NCBI GenBank assembly: GCA_030749725.1
Contig: JASMJM010000046.1
Coordinates: 1 to 39,297 of the forward strand
Length of the DNA: 39,297 nucleotides
Direction: 5' to 3'
Source of the DNA: Pseudomonadales bacterium
GTDB lineage: Bacteria > Pseudomonadota > Gammaproteobacteria > Pseudomonadales > Azotimanducaceae
Shown here: positions 7,935 through 16,983 of the stretch, in pieces
Layout: each line of letters begins with the position of its first letter
Position numbering within the stretch: the stretch's first letter is position 1
Program-made: the position numbers and the translations under genes
Notes under the pieces: model-generated
What the model saw: only the letters and a program-made list of their open reading frames with translations
Database searches by the model: none
Told to the model about the DNA's origin: nothing

Positions 7935-9386
7935 ATGGGTGACATCGCACTTTTACCCGCAAGGGATCTCGCCGCCAAGATCCGTACCCGCGAGGTCGGT
8001 TCGCAGGAACTCCTGGAACACTATCTGAAGCGAGTGGAAAGGTTTGATCCGGATTTGAATGCCATCGTCTGGACCGATCTGGACGCAGCCCGAAGACGGG
8101 CGAAAGAGGCCGACAAAGCGCTGGCACGCGGAGAAAACTGGGGACCTCTGCACGGTCTTCCCATGACCATAAAAGAGCTCTTCGAAACGAAAGGGATGCG
8201 CTGGACCGCGGGAGACCCCAACTTCGCCGAAAGAGTAGGCACGGTAAACTCACCGGCCGTTGCCCGCATCTCCAATGCCGGGGCCGTCATATTTGGGGTC
8301 ACCAATTCGCCGCTTAACGGCAGCGATACCCAAACCTACAATGCCGTCTACGGTACCACCAATAATCCGTGGGACAGATCGCGCTCACCGGGCGGTTCAT
8401 CCGGCGGCACGGCAGTGGTGCTTGCAGCCGGCTTGAGCGCGTTGGATCTCGGCAGCGATATCGGCGGTTCGATCCGCAATCCAGCACATTACACGGGCAT
8501 CTATGGACACAAGCCGAGCTTTGGCATCGTACCCCGGTGCCGGGTAGAGCTGCCCGGCATGATGGCGGCCGGCGATCTTTCCGTGTCCGGCCCCCTCGCG
8601 CGCTGCGCCGAAGATCTGCAGTTCGAACTCGATATCATCGCTGCACCCGAGGCCAATGACGCGGTCGGCTGGCGCCTCGACCTGCCGAAACCACGTCGCT
8701 CTCACCTGGCAGGTTTCCGGGTGGCGGCCTGGCTCAACGATCCCGAATGTCCTGTCGACGCGGAGGTGCTGGAAAGACTGGAGAAAACCGTTAGCGCACT
8801 GCAGGCAGTGGGGGCGACTGTCGATACCGAAGCCCGTCCCGACATCGATTTACGCGAAAGTAATCGCATCTATCGATCCTTGCTGAACGCAGCAAGCGCC
8901 CGGGGATTGCTTGGAGACGCCATCGCCAAAGTCAATTCACTGGAGGACGAGATTCCGCTGGAGGACGCAAGGGAGAAGCCGACTGTCTCTCGAAAGAGTT
9001 CATTGCGTCATCGTGAATGGCTGCATCTTGACGAGGCGCGCGCTCAGATTCGTGCCAGGTGGAATCTGTTCTTCCGCGACTATGACGTCTTGTTAACCCC
9101 AGTGACGCCCGTTGCCGCTATAGAACATCTTCACATCCCCATGGGTGATCGTACCATCCTCGTGAATGGCGAAGCGCACGATTATTGGAATCAACTCACG
9201 TGGGCAGGCCTGGTCACCGTAGCCCACCTGCCGGCGACGGTAGCACCGGTCGGGCAGACATCCGGCGGCTTGCCGGTGGGGGTGCAGATTGTGGGACCTT
9301 ATCTGGAGGATGCGACGACCATCGAGTTTGCCCGTCTTCTGGGCGATGTCCACGGTGGCTATGTACCACCGCCGGGATACGAGTGA
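7935..9386 (+). CDS. Amidase signature family hydrolase
   Basis: The enzyme hydrolyses carboxylic amides with a Ser-cisSer-Lys triad. All three are present: K80 in PMTIKE, S155 in SPGGSSGG (151-158) and the nucleophile S179 in GSDIGGSIR. The 483-residue length and the conserved GLPVGVQIVGP near the C-terminus are standard. GatA of the tRNA amidotransferase shares this fold, but no gatB or gatC is nearby and the specificity loops do not look GatA-like, so it is probably a catabolic amidase or aryl-acylamidase. AAAGGA lies ahead of the ATG. It stands alone between two minus-strand genes. Confidence 0.9.
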   Translation: MGDIALLPARDLAAKIRTREVGSQELLEHYLKRVERFDPDLNAIVWTDLDAARRRAKEADKALARGENWGPLHGLPMTIKELFETKGMRWTAGDPNFAERVGTVNSPAVARISNAGAVIFGVTNSPLNGSDTQTYNAVYGTTNNPWDRSRSPGGSSGGTAVVLAAGLSALDLGSDIGGSIRNPAHYTGIYGHKPSFGIVPRCRVELPGMMAAGDLSVSGPLARCAEDLQFELDIIAAPEANDAVGWRLDLPKPRRSHLAGFRVAAWLNDPECPVDAEVLERLEKTVSALQAVGATVDTEARPDIDLRESNRIYRSLLNAASARGLLGDAIAKVNSLEDEIPLEDAREKPTVSRKSSLRHREWLHLDEARAQIRARWNLFFRDYDVLLTPVTPVAAIEHLHIPMGDRTILVNGEAHDYWNQLTWAGLVTVAHLPATVAPVGQTSGGLPVGVQIVGPYLEDATTIEFARLLGDVHGGYVPPPGYE

Positions 9387-9516
9387 GGGATTTCTGGAGT
9401 CGGTATGCTTGTAGAATGCGGACAATCGTTAGGCCATGCCGCAATGCTACTGTACATAACTGCGTGGACTAAGCGCATGGCTGATAGAGGGGCGGCCAGG
9501 CGCATGTGGGATTGAT

Positions 9517-10182
9517 CTAACGTTCCGTCCAACGATCCAGGAAGGCACTGCGGTAATCAGGTTTCGCGTGCGCCGGATCCAGATTGTCCGCATCCTGCAT
9601 TGGTCCGAATACCTGTCTGACGGGAATGGTACCGGCCCAGACAGGAAAGCCAAGATCCTTGTCCGGATCACCGGGATCTCCCGCACGCACTTTGACGGAT
9701 GCTTCATCCAGAGAGAGGGCGAATACATCGGTAGCTTCAAGTTCCTGCCTGCTGGGGCTGCGGACCTGTGGCCAGCGCCGAGGAGCGATCCGTTCCATAA
9801 ACTGTTCGAGAGCTTGCAGTTTTTCTTGCTTTGAATCTAACGACCGGGCCTTGCCGAGCACAACAGCAGACAGGTAGTTGGCACTGTGGTAAAACGCTGA
9901 TCTTGCCATGACCAACCCATCCAGCAAGCTGAAGGTTACGCAGATGCCGGTGCCACTTCGCAACACATTCAGCATCCGACTGCCTCGCGAACCGTGTAGA
10001 AATATCGTCTCATCGATTCGCCATGCCAGAGTGGGAATCACGAAGGGTTGACCTTTGTCGACAAAACCAACATGGCAGAGTAACGCTTCGTCGATGATTT
10101 GAAACAGCATCGACCTGTCCAATACAGCTCGTTGCGATTCTCTTCGAATGCGGGTTCGTTCCGTTCCAGACAGGGGATTCAT
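9517..10182 (-). CDS. Pyridoxamine 5'-phosphate oxidase-fold flavoprotein
   Basis: The 221-residue protein has the split-barrel flavin-binding pattern of the Pyridox_ox_2 group: LCHVGFVDKGQPFVIPTLAWRIDETIFLHGS, GTGICVTFSLLDGLVMARSAFYHSANYLSAVVLGKA in separate stretches, then a C-terminal extension ending in VFGPMQDADNLDP. Members bind FMN or F420 and are usually annotated as nitroreductase-like or flavin-nucleotide-binding proteins; the true substrate is unknown. It is divergent from the first TIM-barrel isomerase gene over a 190-base gap. No good ribosome site precedes the ATG. Confidence 0.8.
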   Translation of the reverse strand: MNPLSGTERTRIRRESQRAVLDRSMLFQIIDEALLCHVGFVDKGQPFVIPTLAWRIDETIFLHGSRGSRMLNVLRSGTGICVTFSLLDGLVMARSAFYHSANYLSAVVLGKARSLDSKQEKLQALEQFMERIAPRRWPQVRSPSRQELEATDVFALSLDEASVKVRAGDPGDPDKDLGFPVWAGTIPVRQVFGPMQDADNLDPAHAKPDYRSAFLDRWTER

Positions 10183-10246
10183 ACGCTTGGCTATCCATTA
10201 CAGGGAAGGCTTATTCTGCACGAAACGTCTATTTAGCGCCATGCAG

Positions 10247-10264
10247 CTGAGGGCCTCAGAGGCC
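10247..10264. repeat. Two overlapping perfect 13-bp palindromes
   Basis: CTGAGGGCCTCAG (10247-10259) and GGCCTCAGAGGCC (10252-10264) overlap by eight bases, so the segment can form either of two alternative hairpins or a compound operator. It lies in the gap between the divergent PPOX-fold and TIM-barrel genes. Further G- and C-blocks downstream (GGGGTG at 10274-10279, CACCC, CACCCC, GGGGT before 10330) could also pair with one another, so the leader of the TIM-barrel gene may be structured. Confidence 0.4.
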
Positions 10265-10372
10265 GGCAATCGGGGTGATCTCAGCACCCAGGCGGGTTAT
10301 GCTTCACCCCGTGGCCACCTGGGGTAATGATCCCAGGACTAACAGACACCACTAGCAAGTGGGGAAATCATC

Positions 10373-11182
10373 ATGAAAATCAGTTGCCTTCCGGTTACTT
10401 TCTTCGGACCCATATTCAGAGACAAGACGATGACCAGGGAGGACTGGTTCAAGATCGCGGCTGAGGTTGGACTTGACGGCACCGAGATCTATGAAACCTG
10501 GGTGGATGGGATGGATGACGCTCAGATATCCAAGCTTGGAGCGTTCGCCAAGAGTGCAGGGATTGCAGTATCCATGTTCAGTTGTGAGAACAACTTTGCC
10601 GGCCCCAAGGAAACCGAGGTAGCGACGGAGCAGGTGCGCAGATCCGTTGATGCGGCTGTCCTGTTTGGCTGCGACGTGGTGCGCGTGACCGCCGTCACTC
10701 CTTTCGGCGAAACCCGTATGGACTGGAAGGCGGCTGAAAAGTTGGATCGTAATGAACTGGTCAAGAATTCAGCCATGGGGCTCAAGGGATGTCTCGACTA
10801 TGCTGAAGAGAGTGGGGTACACCTGGCGCTGGAGGATCACCCCATCATCGGCTCCTTTGTCGAAGAGTACATGACGATCCTGGAACTCGTTGACGACGAT
10901 CGTCTCAAGGTCAACTTCGACACCTCGAATTTTTCGCCGGACACCATCGTCGACTTCGCTCGGCAGGTTGCCGACAGGGTGGTACACACCCACATCAAGG
11001 ATCGACTGGAAAACGATCACGCCGTTTACATGGGTAAAGGTGAGGTCGATTTCGAAGCCATCTTCGGGCATCTCAAGGCGGCCGGCTATGACCGCTGGCT
11101 GTCACTGGAAGTCATGGGGGGTGGTCGAGACAAGCTGGAAGCTGATTACGATTACATCACCGGTTTGTGGAACAAGCCCTGA
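10373..11182 (+). CDS. Sugar phosphate isomerase/epimerase-like TIM barrel protein (copy 1)
   Basis: This is an AP endonuclease 2 / xylose-isomerase-like TIM barrel of 269 residues. Likely divalent-metal ligands are E154 (ALEDH), D183 (NFDTSN), H207 (HTHIKD) and E246 (SLEVMGG). Such proteins isomerise or epimerise keto-sugars, or act on related polyols. GGGGA precedes the ATG by eight bases. A second copy of similar length and layout occurs at 21496-22290, about 11 kb away. The neighbouring divergent PPOX gene gives no clue to substrate. Confidence 0.85.
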   Translation: MKISCLPVTFFGPIFRDKTMTREDWFKIAAEVGLDGTEIYETWVDGMDDAQISKLGAFAKSAGIAVSMFSCENNFAGPKETEVATEQVRRSVDAAVLFGCDVVRVTAVTPFGETRMDWKAAEKLDRNELVKNSAMGLKGCLDYAEESGVHLALEDHPIIGSFVEEYMTILELVDDDRLKVNFDTSNFSPDTIVDFARQVADRVVHTHIKDRLENDHAVYMGKGEVDFEAIFGHLKAAGYDRWLSLEVMGGGRDKLEADYDYITGLWNKP

Positions 11183-11438
11183 CATCCAGCGGGATAGTTT
11201 CTGTTCAGTCAGGAAAAGATGCCCGAAGCGGTCAGGCCGACCGTCATCCGGCGGAGTAACTAAGGCACTGACCAACCAGGGCAAGTGAACTGCGTGTCAG
11301 CAGAACTGTGTTCCCGAGTAGCGGTGTAGCTGGGTCGCTCTTCCAAATGTAAGTCTCCCTCAGCTCGGTAGAGCCCGTTTTCCCTTCCAGTTAGCGATTG
11401 ACTGCAGCGTGATCGCGGTTTCCTGACTGTGTTGCCGG

Positions 11439-13172
11439 CTAACCTTCCTTGAGATTCTCGTAGTAGGGCATCTCAATCTCTGACTTAGGCTTGACTTCGG
11501 TTCGATCAGCGAGGGTAGCGCTTAGATCGGTCACTATGTTCAGACAGGCCGGTCTTCCCGAATCGAGCGCCCGCTGCAACGCGTCACCAATCTCTGCTGC
11601 AGTTTCAATGAATTCGCCGTGACAGCCAAAACCCTCGGCCACTGTATCGTATCGGCTTTCGCCCAGCATGGTGGCAACCAGCCGATTGTCACCGAACATA
11701 TTCTGCTGCCCGTGCACGCACATCCCCCACGCTTTATTGTTGAGTATGATGGTGACGATGGGCAGGTTGTGTCGCACCATGGTGTCAAATTCCTGGATGT
11801 TGAGCCCGGCCGCACCATCCCCGGAAATGCAGACAACCCTCGTGTCTGGGTTGGCCACCTGGGCGCCCATCGCAAAAGGCAGACCGATACCAAGACAGCC
11901 AAGGTAGCCGTGCCCCATATACTGTCCTGGATTTCTCGCTCTGGAAACAAAATCGACCCACAACGCCGCTTCGCCGCCATCTGCGCAGACAACTGTGTCC
12001 TCGGGTAGCCCCTTCATGATCTCGGTTACAGCGTCATAGGGATGTAAACCATCGGTTCTGGCAATGGCTTCGGTGAATGCACTCTTGTGCCAGGACGCCA
12101 TTTCGTGAATTGCGTTGGCCCAGGGCGACCAGTCGGGCCAGCCCCTGTCAGCGGCGGCAGTAGCAAAAGCAGCCAACGCGGCGTTACAGTCCGCTAAGAC
12201 AGGGATCTCTACCGGTCGATTGCGTCCCATTTCGGTTCCACAGATATCCACCTGGATAATTCGCGTTGTTAGATCCGGTACGTATTCCGAAGCAAATAAA
12301 CCGGGTTCCGTGAACATCCCGAAGCGCGCGCCCAGGAACAGCGCGACGTCCGGGATCCCCAGTCCACTGGCACGGGCGATGGCCATATTGGTTAAGGAAT
12401 GCCCTGACAATGGGTGATCCGTCGGCATCACCCCCCTGGCTTTGTTGTTGGTATATACGGGAATGCCAGTCGTCTCTGCGAACTGTAACAACGCCTTGTG
12501 AGCATCCGCAAACAGAGTTCCGCCGCCAGCCACCATAACCGGACGCTCAGCTGTTTGCAGCAGGTCCATCACTTCCTGCACCTGTCCGGCTGTCGGTGCT
12601 GGTGCACTGTTCACTGTGATGCTCTCAGGGATCTTGACCGCATCTGCAGCGATCTTGCTGAACAACACATCGATGGGTATTTCAAGCAGGACCGGGCCGG
12701 GACGCCCACTGGTAGCTTCACGAATGCCATGAGCCAGCAGATGGGGTATCTGTTCGGTTCGGGTTGCCTGTGCCGCCCACTTGGTCACCGGTTTTGCCAT
12801 GGCCACCTGATCGATTCCGCCCTGCAATGGCAGCCTTTCCGCATCGCGTAGCGGCGCGGCGCCAGCGATGAAAATTACCGGAGAACAATCCAGGTAAGCA
12901 TGGGTTATGGCAGTGATAATATTGGTAAATCCGGGTCCCGCCGTCGCCATTGCCACCCCAAATCCGGCAGTGGCACGGGCGTACGCATCGGCAGCATGTC
13001 CCGCTGCGGCTTCGTGTCGCGTATCGATCACCCTGATCTCCTGATCCAGGCAGGCCTGAAATATTGGATCCAGATGACCGCCATGGAGTACGAATACATC
13101 ACGAACGCCTTCCTGCTTGAGGGTCCGTACCAGGAGTTCGCCACCATCTATCGTTTTCGATTCAGCCATCAT
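11439..13172 (-). CDS. ThDP-dependent enzyme, benzaldehyde lyase-like
   Basis: This is a full-length thiamine-diphosphate enzyme of about 577 residues. With the ATG at 13172, E54 ([11 protein letters not shown]) is the activating glutamate and the GDG...NN cofactor motif is at 451-453 and 478-479. The N-terminal pattern [15 protein letters not shown] then [19 protein letters not shown] follows benzaldehyde lyase of Pseudomonas closely as I remember that sequence, including the active-site histidine (H33). Cleavage or formation of alpha-hydroxyketones is therefore more likely than acetolactate synthesis; a 2-hydroxyacyl-CoA lyase is the alternative. GGAG six bases upstream favours this start over the one at 13196. 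The start lies inside the last codons of the upstream hydrolase gene, so the pair is coupled. Confidence 0.85.
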   Translation of the reverse strand: MMAESKTIDGGELLVRTLKQEGVRDVFVLHGGHLDPIFQACLDQEIRVIDTRHEAAAGHAADAYARATAGFGVAMATAGPGFTNIITAITHAYLDCSPVIFIAGAAPLRDAERLPLQGGIDQVAMAKPVTKWAAQATRTEQIPHLLAHGIREATSGRPGPVLLEIPIDVLFSKIAADAVKIPESITVNSAPAPTAGQVQEVMDLLQTAERPVMVAGGGTLFADAHKALLQFAETTGIPVYTNNKARGVMPTDHPLSGHSLTNMAIARASGLGIPDVALFLGARFGMFTEPGLFASEYVPDLTTRIIQVDICGTEMGRNRPVEIPVLADCNAALAAFATAAADRGWPDWSPWANAIHEMASWHKSAFTEAIARTDGLHPYDAVTEIMKGLPEDTVVCADGGEAALWVDFVSRARNPGQYMGHGYLGCLGIGLPFAMGAQVANPDTRVVCISGDGAAGLNIQEFDTMVRHNLPIVTIILNNKAWGMCVHGQQNMFGDNRLVATMLGESRYDTVAEGFGCHGEFIETAAEIGDALQRALDSGRPACLNIVTDLSATLADRTEVKPKSEIEMPYYENLKEG

Positions 13173-14577
13173 CAGATTCTCCATTCGGTTCGACAACCCG
13201 GGACCACGTCGTCCGGGCTTCCTCCAGCAACTTAAGTACTTCGCGCGGCATTATCACGCCGGCATCGACTGCGGACTCAGCCGCCAGATTGAATTTCTTA
13301 AGAAAACTCTCCAGATCACCGTAGAGTTGCAGTGTTTTCTGCCGGCTGAACGGATTCGATGAACCACCCAGCACCCCATAAATGTCGTCAGTAATAGGAA
13401 TAGCGCTGTTTTGCGCCAAGGGCACATCTGTTTGCGGTAATCTGATGCCACCCTTGGCAATGCCGTGCTCATCGCGCACCACTTCCGGCGCCTCTCCAGC
13501 GAATTCTACGCGGGGTGTAATGGGCGGCGCTATGCCATCGTTTAACCAACGATGCATGTGATGATAGGCGGCATCGTAGAGCGGATTCATGGGGATGGCG
13601 TTGATGCCGGGTTGGACGGGTCGCGATACCAGGCCATCACGGTCGATCAGCAGTTGACGCGCGGCTCTGCCCTGTTGAGATACGTGACAGGTTCCCGCTG
13701 TTTCCCAGAACCGCATGCTGTCGCTATCGGGCTGGCGCACGCCATAGCACGCAATGGCCTCCAGCTCGGAATTTACCACAAAAACCGGTACACCAAGGTC
13801 GTCCCGCAGTAGGTTCTGTCCCTGCAAGCGCCCCTGCACGGACCCCGCCTGAGGCGCGTTGATATCAACGACGGTATCGCCAACTTCGAGGGGCGTGCCA
13901 CGGCCAAAGTAGATTGTTAGAAGAAAGCCATCGAAAGTCTGACTGAGCGGCGCGATGGCGTTGACGTATGTGGCAAGACGGCCTGCCGACTGTGAAGCGC
14001 CCTGAGCCACTACGTGCTTGACCGGAAGGCCCGACAGCGGATCTCCTCCGTCTGTGTCCCGGTTAGGCCCTACCGCTGTAGCCACCTGAGTGAAGACGTC
14101 GAAGGAGTAATCGTCGCTGGCAATGTCGAGGTTGCTGTAACGTACTGGATCCCAATCAGCCAAGCCCTGATTAACTGGTGGCAAACCCACTATACCAACT
14201 CTCTGGGTGGTCACACAGACCAGGGCAAATCCACCTTCGAAAATCTCCAGACTCTCGGCGCCGAACAGATCGTGGCCTGCCGTCACATTGTTCCAGGTGA
14301 CGATGACAGTGCCATTGAACTTGGTTGGATCGGCGGGGTGGTAGACGAGGAATCTAGTCTTGAAGGGTGAAGTACCGGCCACTTCAGCTTGCCAGTGACC
14401 GTCGCGACCGAGATCGGTACCCGGGACCGGGCGATAGCGGCTGGCATGACCTTCCAGAAGGTACTCGGCCTGGCGGTAGCCGAGAACCGTCATGTCCTGC
14501 ATCGAGGCAGCGAAGGGCCAGCCGTGGTCGCCGCCGGAAATGGGTCCGCTGAGGGTTGCGGCTTGAGGTCCGATCAT
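13162..14577 (-). CDS. Alpha/beta-hydrolase domain protein
   Basis: The protein belongs to the large 'alpha/beta hydrolase domain' group found in catabolic clusters of uncultured marine bacteria. From the ATG at 14577 it has 471 residues. The nucleophile elbow is QGASQSAGRL, with S195 as the likely nucleophile; FLVYHPADPTKFNGTVIVTWNNV is the early beta-sheet region. No signal peptide is seen. The start is set by TTGGAG eight bases upstream; longer ATG/TTG starts (14610, 14622) lack one. Its stop overlaps the start of the ThDP enzyme by 11 bases, so an ester or lactone hydrolysis step may feed the lyase. The substrate is unknown. Confidence 0.8.
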   Translation of the reverse strand: MIGPQAATLSGPISGGDHGWPFAASMQDMTVLGYRQAEYLLEGHASRYRPVPGTDLGRDGHWQAEVAGTSPFKTRFLVYHPADPTKFNGTVIVTWNNVTAGHDLFGAESLEIFEGGFALVCVTTQRVGIVGLPPVNQGLADWDPVRYSNLDIASDDYSFDVFTQVATAVGPNRDTDGGDPLSGLPVKHVVAQGASQSAGRLATYVNAIAPLSQTFDGFLLTIYFGRGTPLEVGDTVVDINAPQAGSVQGRLQGQNLLRDDLGVPVFVVNSELEAIACYGVRQPDSDSMRFWETAGTCHVSQQGRAARQLLIDRDGLVSRPVQPGINAIPMNPLYDAAYHHMHRWLNDGIAPPITPRVEFAGEAPEVVRDEHGIAKGGIRLPQTDVPLAQNSAIPITDDIYGVLGGSSNPFSRQKTLQLYGDLESFLKKFNLAAESAVDAGVIMPREVLKLLEEARTTWSRVVEPNGESDDG

Positions 14578-14643
14578 GGCGGTGCTCCAAGAGTGTGATG
14601 CGCCGACCATATCATCACTCAACAGTGAGATCGACCCCGGCTC

Positions 14644-14670
14644 AGTATCAGTCGGTCACCGATCAATACT
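14644..14670. promoter_or_regulatory. 27-bp dyad between divergent hydrolase and dioxygenase genes
   Basis: The dyad is centred on 14657. The outer arms AGTAT/ATACT (14644-14648, 14666-14670) and inner arms TCGGT/ACCGA (14652-14656, 14658-14662) are exact; 10 of 13 positions pair. Size and symmetry are those of a TetR-, GntR- or LacI-type operator. It sits about 70 bases upstream of the hydrolase start and 130 upstream of the dioxygenase start, so it could control both. No regulator gene is adjacent. Confidence 0.45.
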
Positions 14671-14730
14671 GTTGTATTTTAACGATGGACCCAGCCTCCT
14701 CCGGTCAGGCCTTGTTTCAGTCTAAGTTTT

Positions 14731-14758
14731 TTGCAATCCGGGCAGGTTCTGGTAGGCT
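14731..14758 (+). promoter_or_regulatory. Possible promoter of the dioxygenase gene
   Basis: TTGCAA and TAGGCT are 16 bases apart, giving a start site about 37 bases before the GTG at 14802. The -10 box is weak. Confidence 0.3.
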
Positions 14759-14801
14759 ACTTTGCACGTCCATTAGTCAACATAAAACTTGGTAAATCCA
14801 C

Positions 14802-15761
14802 GTGAATATCTCTCCTATTGAAAATAAAGTATTCGGCGCCACTGTCACCGGCGTCGCGTTGGGTAGCCTCAGCGACGACCAGTTTGCTGCCATCAAGTCC
14901 GCATTCCTCAAATTTGGTTTTCTGCTGTTCCCCGGTCAGTATTTATCCGAGGAAGACAACGTGGCATTCGGCGAACGATTCGGAGAGTTGGAATTTGGCG
15001 CTGTTCCCATGTCAAATCAGGAAAAACAGAGCGACGGCACCTACGGCAGGGTCTTTGAGCTGCAATCGCAGCGCATGCGCACCAATGTAGGCAACGAGGC
15101 CTGGCATACGGACTCAACATACAAACCGATCAGCAGTAAATGCGCCATGCTTTCCGCAGTCACGGTGCCGGATGAAGGCGGCGAGACTGAATTAGCGGAC
15201 ACGCGCGCCGCTTATGCCGCTCTGGATCAGGTAACCAAGGAGCGAATTGAAAATCTCAGCGCGTACCACTCAACCCAATTTTCTCAGGCAAACGATGTTG
15301 GTGACTTCCCGCCCCAGAATGTGGACAGTATTTACCACGGCGAAGCGTACTTGCGGCCCCTGGTCAAGATTCACCTTGAGACCGGTGTCAGAAGCCTTTT
15401 TATCGGTCGTCATGCTTTTGGTATTCCTGGTCTCAGCAGGGCGGAAAGCAAAGAGTTGCTGAGTGCGCTACTGGCTCTTGTGGTTTCTGACCAATCCCGA
15501 ATAGTTCGTCACCGCTGGCAGCCCGGTGATACGCTGTTTTGGGACAACCGTGCACTGCTGCACCGGGCAATGCCCTACGACTATAGCAAGCCGCGTGCAT
15601 TGACTGGAACCCGAGTTGCCGGAGACCCGGAATCAGAGCTCGCCTATTACCCGACCGATCCAGCGGCGCAAGCTGGCCGTGAAGCGCTCGCGGCAGAACT
15701 TGAGCTACTTCGCACCGAGACAACAGACAGGATGTACGCAGCGACATCGGCAACACTGTAG
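14802..15761 (+). CDS. TauD/TfdA-family Fe(II)/2-oxoglutarate dioxygenase
   Basis: This 319-residue enzyme hydroxylates its substrate with O2 and 2-oxoglutarate. The iron ligands H102-x-D104 (WHTDSTY) and H254 (LLHRA) and the 2-oxoglutarate arginine R271 (ALTGTRVAG) are all present. Relatives act on taurine, 2,4-D and other sulfonates, herbicides or carboxylates; the substrate here is not evident. The gene starts with GTG and has only a weak ribosome site. It is divergent from the hydrolase/ThDP pair and may share its operator at 14644-14670. Confidence 0.9.
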   Translation: MNISPIENKVFGATVTGVALGSLSDDQFAAIKSAFLKFGFLLFPGQYLSEEDNVAFGERFGELEFGAVPMSNQEKQSDGTYGRVFELQSQRMRTNVGNEAWHTDSTYKPISSKCAMLSAVTVPDEGGETELADTRAAYAALDQVTKERIENLSAYHSTQFSQANDVGDFPPQNVDSIYHGEAYLRPLVKIHLETGVRSLFIGRHAFGIPGLSRAESKELLSALLALVVSDQSRIVRHRWQPGDTLFWDNRALLHRAMPYDYSKPRALTGTRVAGDPESELAYYPTDPAAQAGREALAAELELLRTETTDRMYAATSATL

Positions 15762-15815
15762 CCGGTCGATCAGGCGACTGATGCAGCTACTTACTTATCA
15801 AAAGGCGATCCTCGA

Positions 15816-16256
15816 CTAAGGACCGGCGGCGGCCGGTTGCATCTTCTCCAGCATCGCCCGCATTTTTTCGTGCATTAGGTTGATGGCCTGGAGCGGTCGC
15901 ATCATGACCTTGAATTCAATGATCTTTCCCTCATCATTGAAAGTGATGATGTCAACGCCATTGACGTATTTGCCATCTATCTCAGTTTCGAATTCCAGGA
16001 TTGCATGGTCCCCGGAGAGTACCTCCTTGGTATACCGGAACGCGGACTGGGTAGACCCCAATGCCTGATCCTTGTTCCCCTCGCTGAAGGTATTACCTGC
16101 TGCCCCCAGGTAGAGCTTTGTCAGTTCCTTACCCTTCTGCGGAGTGAAGACGATTGGGGAATAGAAGACGCAATCGTCTGCCAATAGCGCGTCCAATCCC
16201 CCGGGCAATTCGCCTCTCAAGTGCTGGTGCCAATTCTGCATGTTCTGTTTGATCAC
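15816..16256 (-). CDS. SnoaL/NTF2-like protein
   Basis: This is a small cone-shaped NTF2-fold protein of about 146 residues: an N-terminal helix MQNWHQHLRGE, LLADDCVFYSPIV, and the strands AILEFETEIDGKYVNGVDIITFNDEGKIIEFKVM in adjoining stretches. Family members are polyketide cyclases, isomerases or pocket proteins without known chemistry. The GTG at 16256 has GGAG six bases before it; the TTG at 16268 would place the ribosome site inside the gene. It precedes an LLM/thioesterase/crotonase group that suggests acyl-CoA metabolism. Confidence 0.75.
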   Translation of the reverse strand: MIKQNMQNWHQHLRGELPGGLDALLADDCVFYSPIVFTPQKGKELTKLYLGAAGNTFSEGNKDQALGSTQSAFRYTKEVLSGDHAILEFETEIDGKYVNGVDIITFNDEGKIIEFKVMMRPLQAINLMHEKMRAMLEKMQPAAAGP

Positions 16257-16322
16257 GTGATTCTCCAATAGATGACTTGGGATGATTTAGATGAGTTGCT
16301 TCAGATTGCCATACCCATCACG

Positions 16323-16718
16323 CTACTTCACCTTGGCCTCCAAGGCAGCCATGAACCCTTTGGTTTCGATCACAAACCGGGTGTGCTTTGCCGAACCGAT
16401 CTTCTCCGCCTCATCGAAACAATCCACTTCGAAAACGAACTTCTTGCCGGCGGCCTCCACCAGCTTGGCCTCGACCCTGACCTCCCAACCGAGGGGTGTG
16501 GGCGCCGTGTGGCGCAGCTCGATCTGGCCGCCGACACTCATCTCCCCCTCATCCAGCCACCGTTCCATGAGGCGCGCCGCCGCAGACTCCACCGCACCGA
16601 CGAGGTGCGGGGTGGCGAATACGGGCGGCGAGCTTTCTTGATACTGGGTCGCACTCATGTCCTCGGTAGTCTTCATGCGATAGGTGAAAGTGTCACCAAC
16701 AGTGATGTCTGACTTCAT
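16323..16718 (-). CDS. Hotdog-fold thioesterase, fluoroacetyl-CoA thioesterase (FlK)-like
   Basis: The protein has 131 residues from the ATG at 16718. It follows the FlK pattern: TVGDTFTYRMKTTEDMSA near the start, ATPHLVGAVESAAARLM in the central helix, then VGGQIELRHTAPTPLGWEVRVEAKLVEAAGKKFVFEV across the sheet in consecutive stretches, ending FVIETKGFMA. It should hydrolyse small acyl-CoA thioesters; fluoroacetyl-CoA itself cannot be assumed. GGAGGG lies nine bases upstream of 16718, which rules out the TTG at 16733. A promoter-like sequence precedes it at 16748-16777. Confidence 0.75.
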   Translation of the reverse strand: MKSDITVGDTFTYRMKTTEDMSATQYQESSPPVFATPHLVGAVESAAARLMERWLDEGEMSVGGQIELRHTAPTPLGWEVRVEAKLVEAAGKKFVFEVDCFDEAEKIGSAKHTRFVIETKGFMAALEAKVK

Positions 16719-16747
16719 TGCGCGTCCCTCCAATTGACCGAGTCACG

Positions 16748-16777
16748 ATTACAACATGGTCTTGACCCTGTCTACAA
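16748..16777 (-). promoter_or_regulatory. Sigma70-like promoter for the thioesterase
   Basis: On the minus strand TTGTAG and TGTAAT are separated by 18 bases, placing transcription start about 23 bases before the thioesterase ATG. The rest of the 265-base gap up to the LLM gene shows no gene. Confidence 0.4.
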
Positions 16778-16983
16778 TGGTGTCTGTCGAGGGCCCATAC
16801 GTCTGGGCGGACTCGATTTTTTCAAGAACTGGTGTTCGTTTGCTGAATCCATTTATTGAAGCCTGACGCCGGGCAGGCCAGCGAGGCGGCGCATCGCGAG
16901 ACGCTGATACTACCGCCACAACCCCTTAGAAAAGCTGTTGGACCCACTGTAATACATGAGACATTGACGACTTCCCCGTCCTG

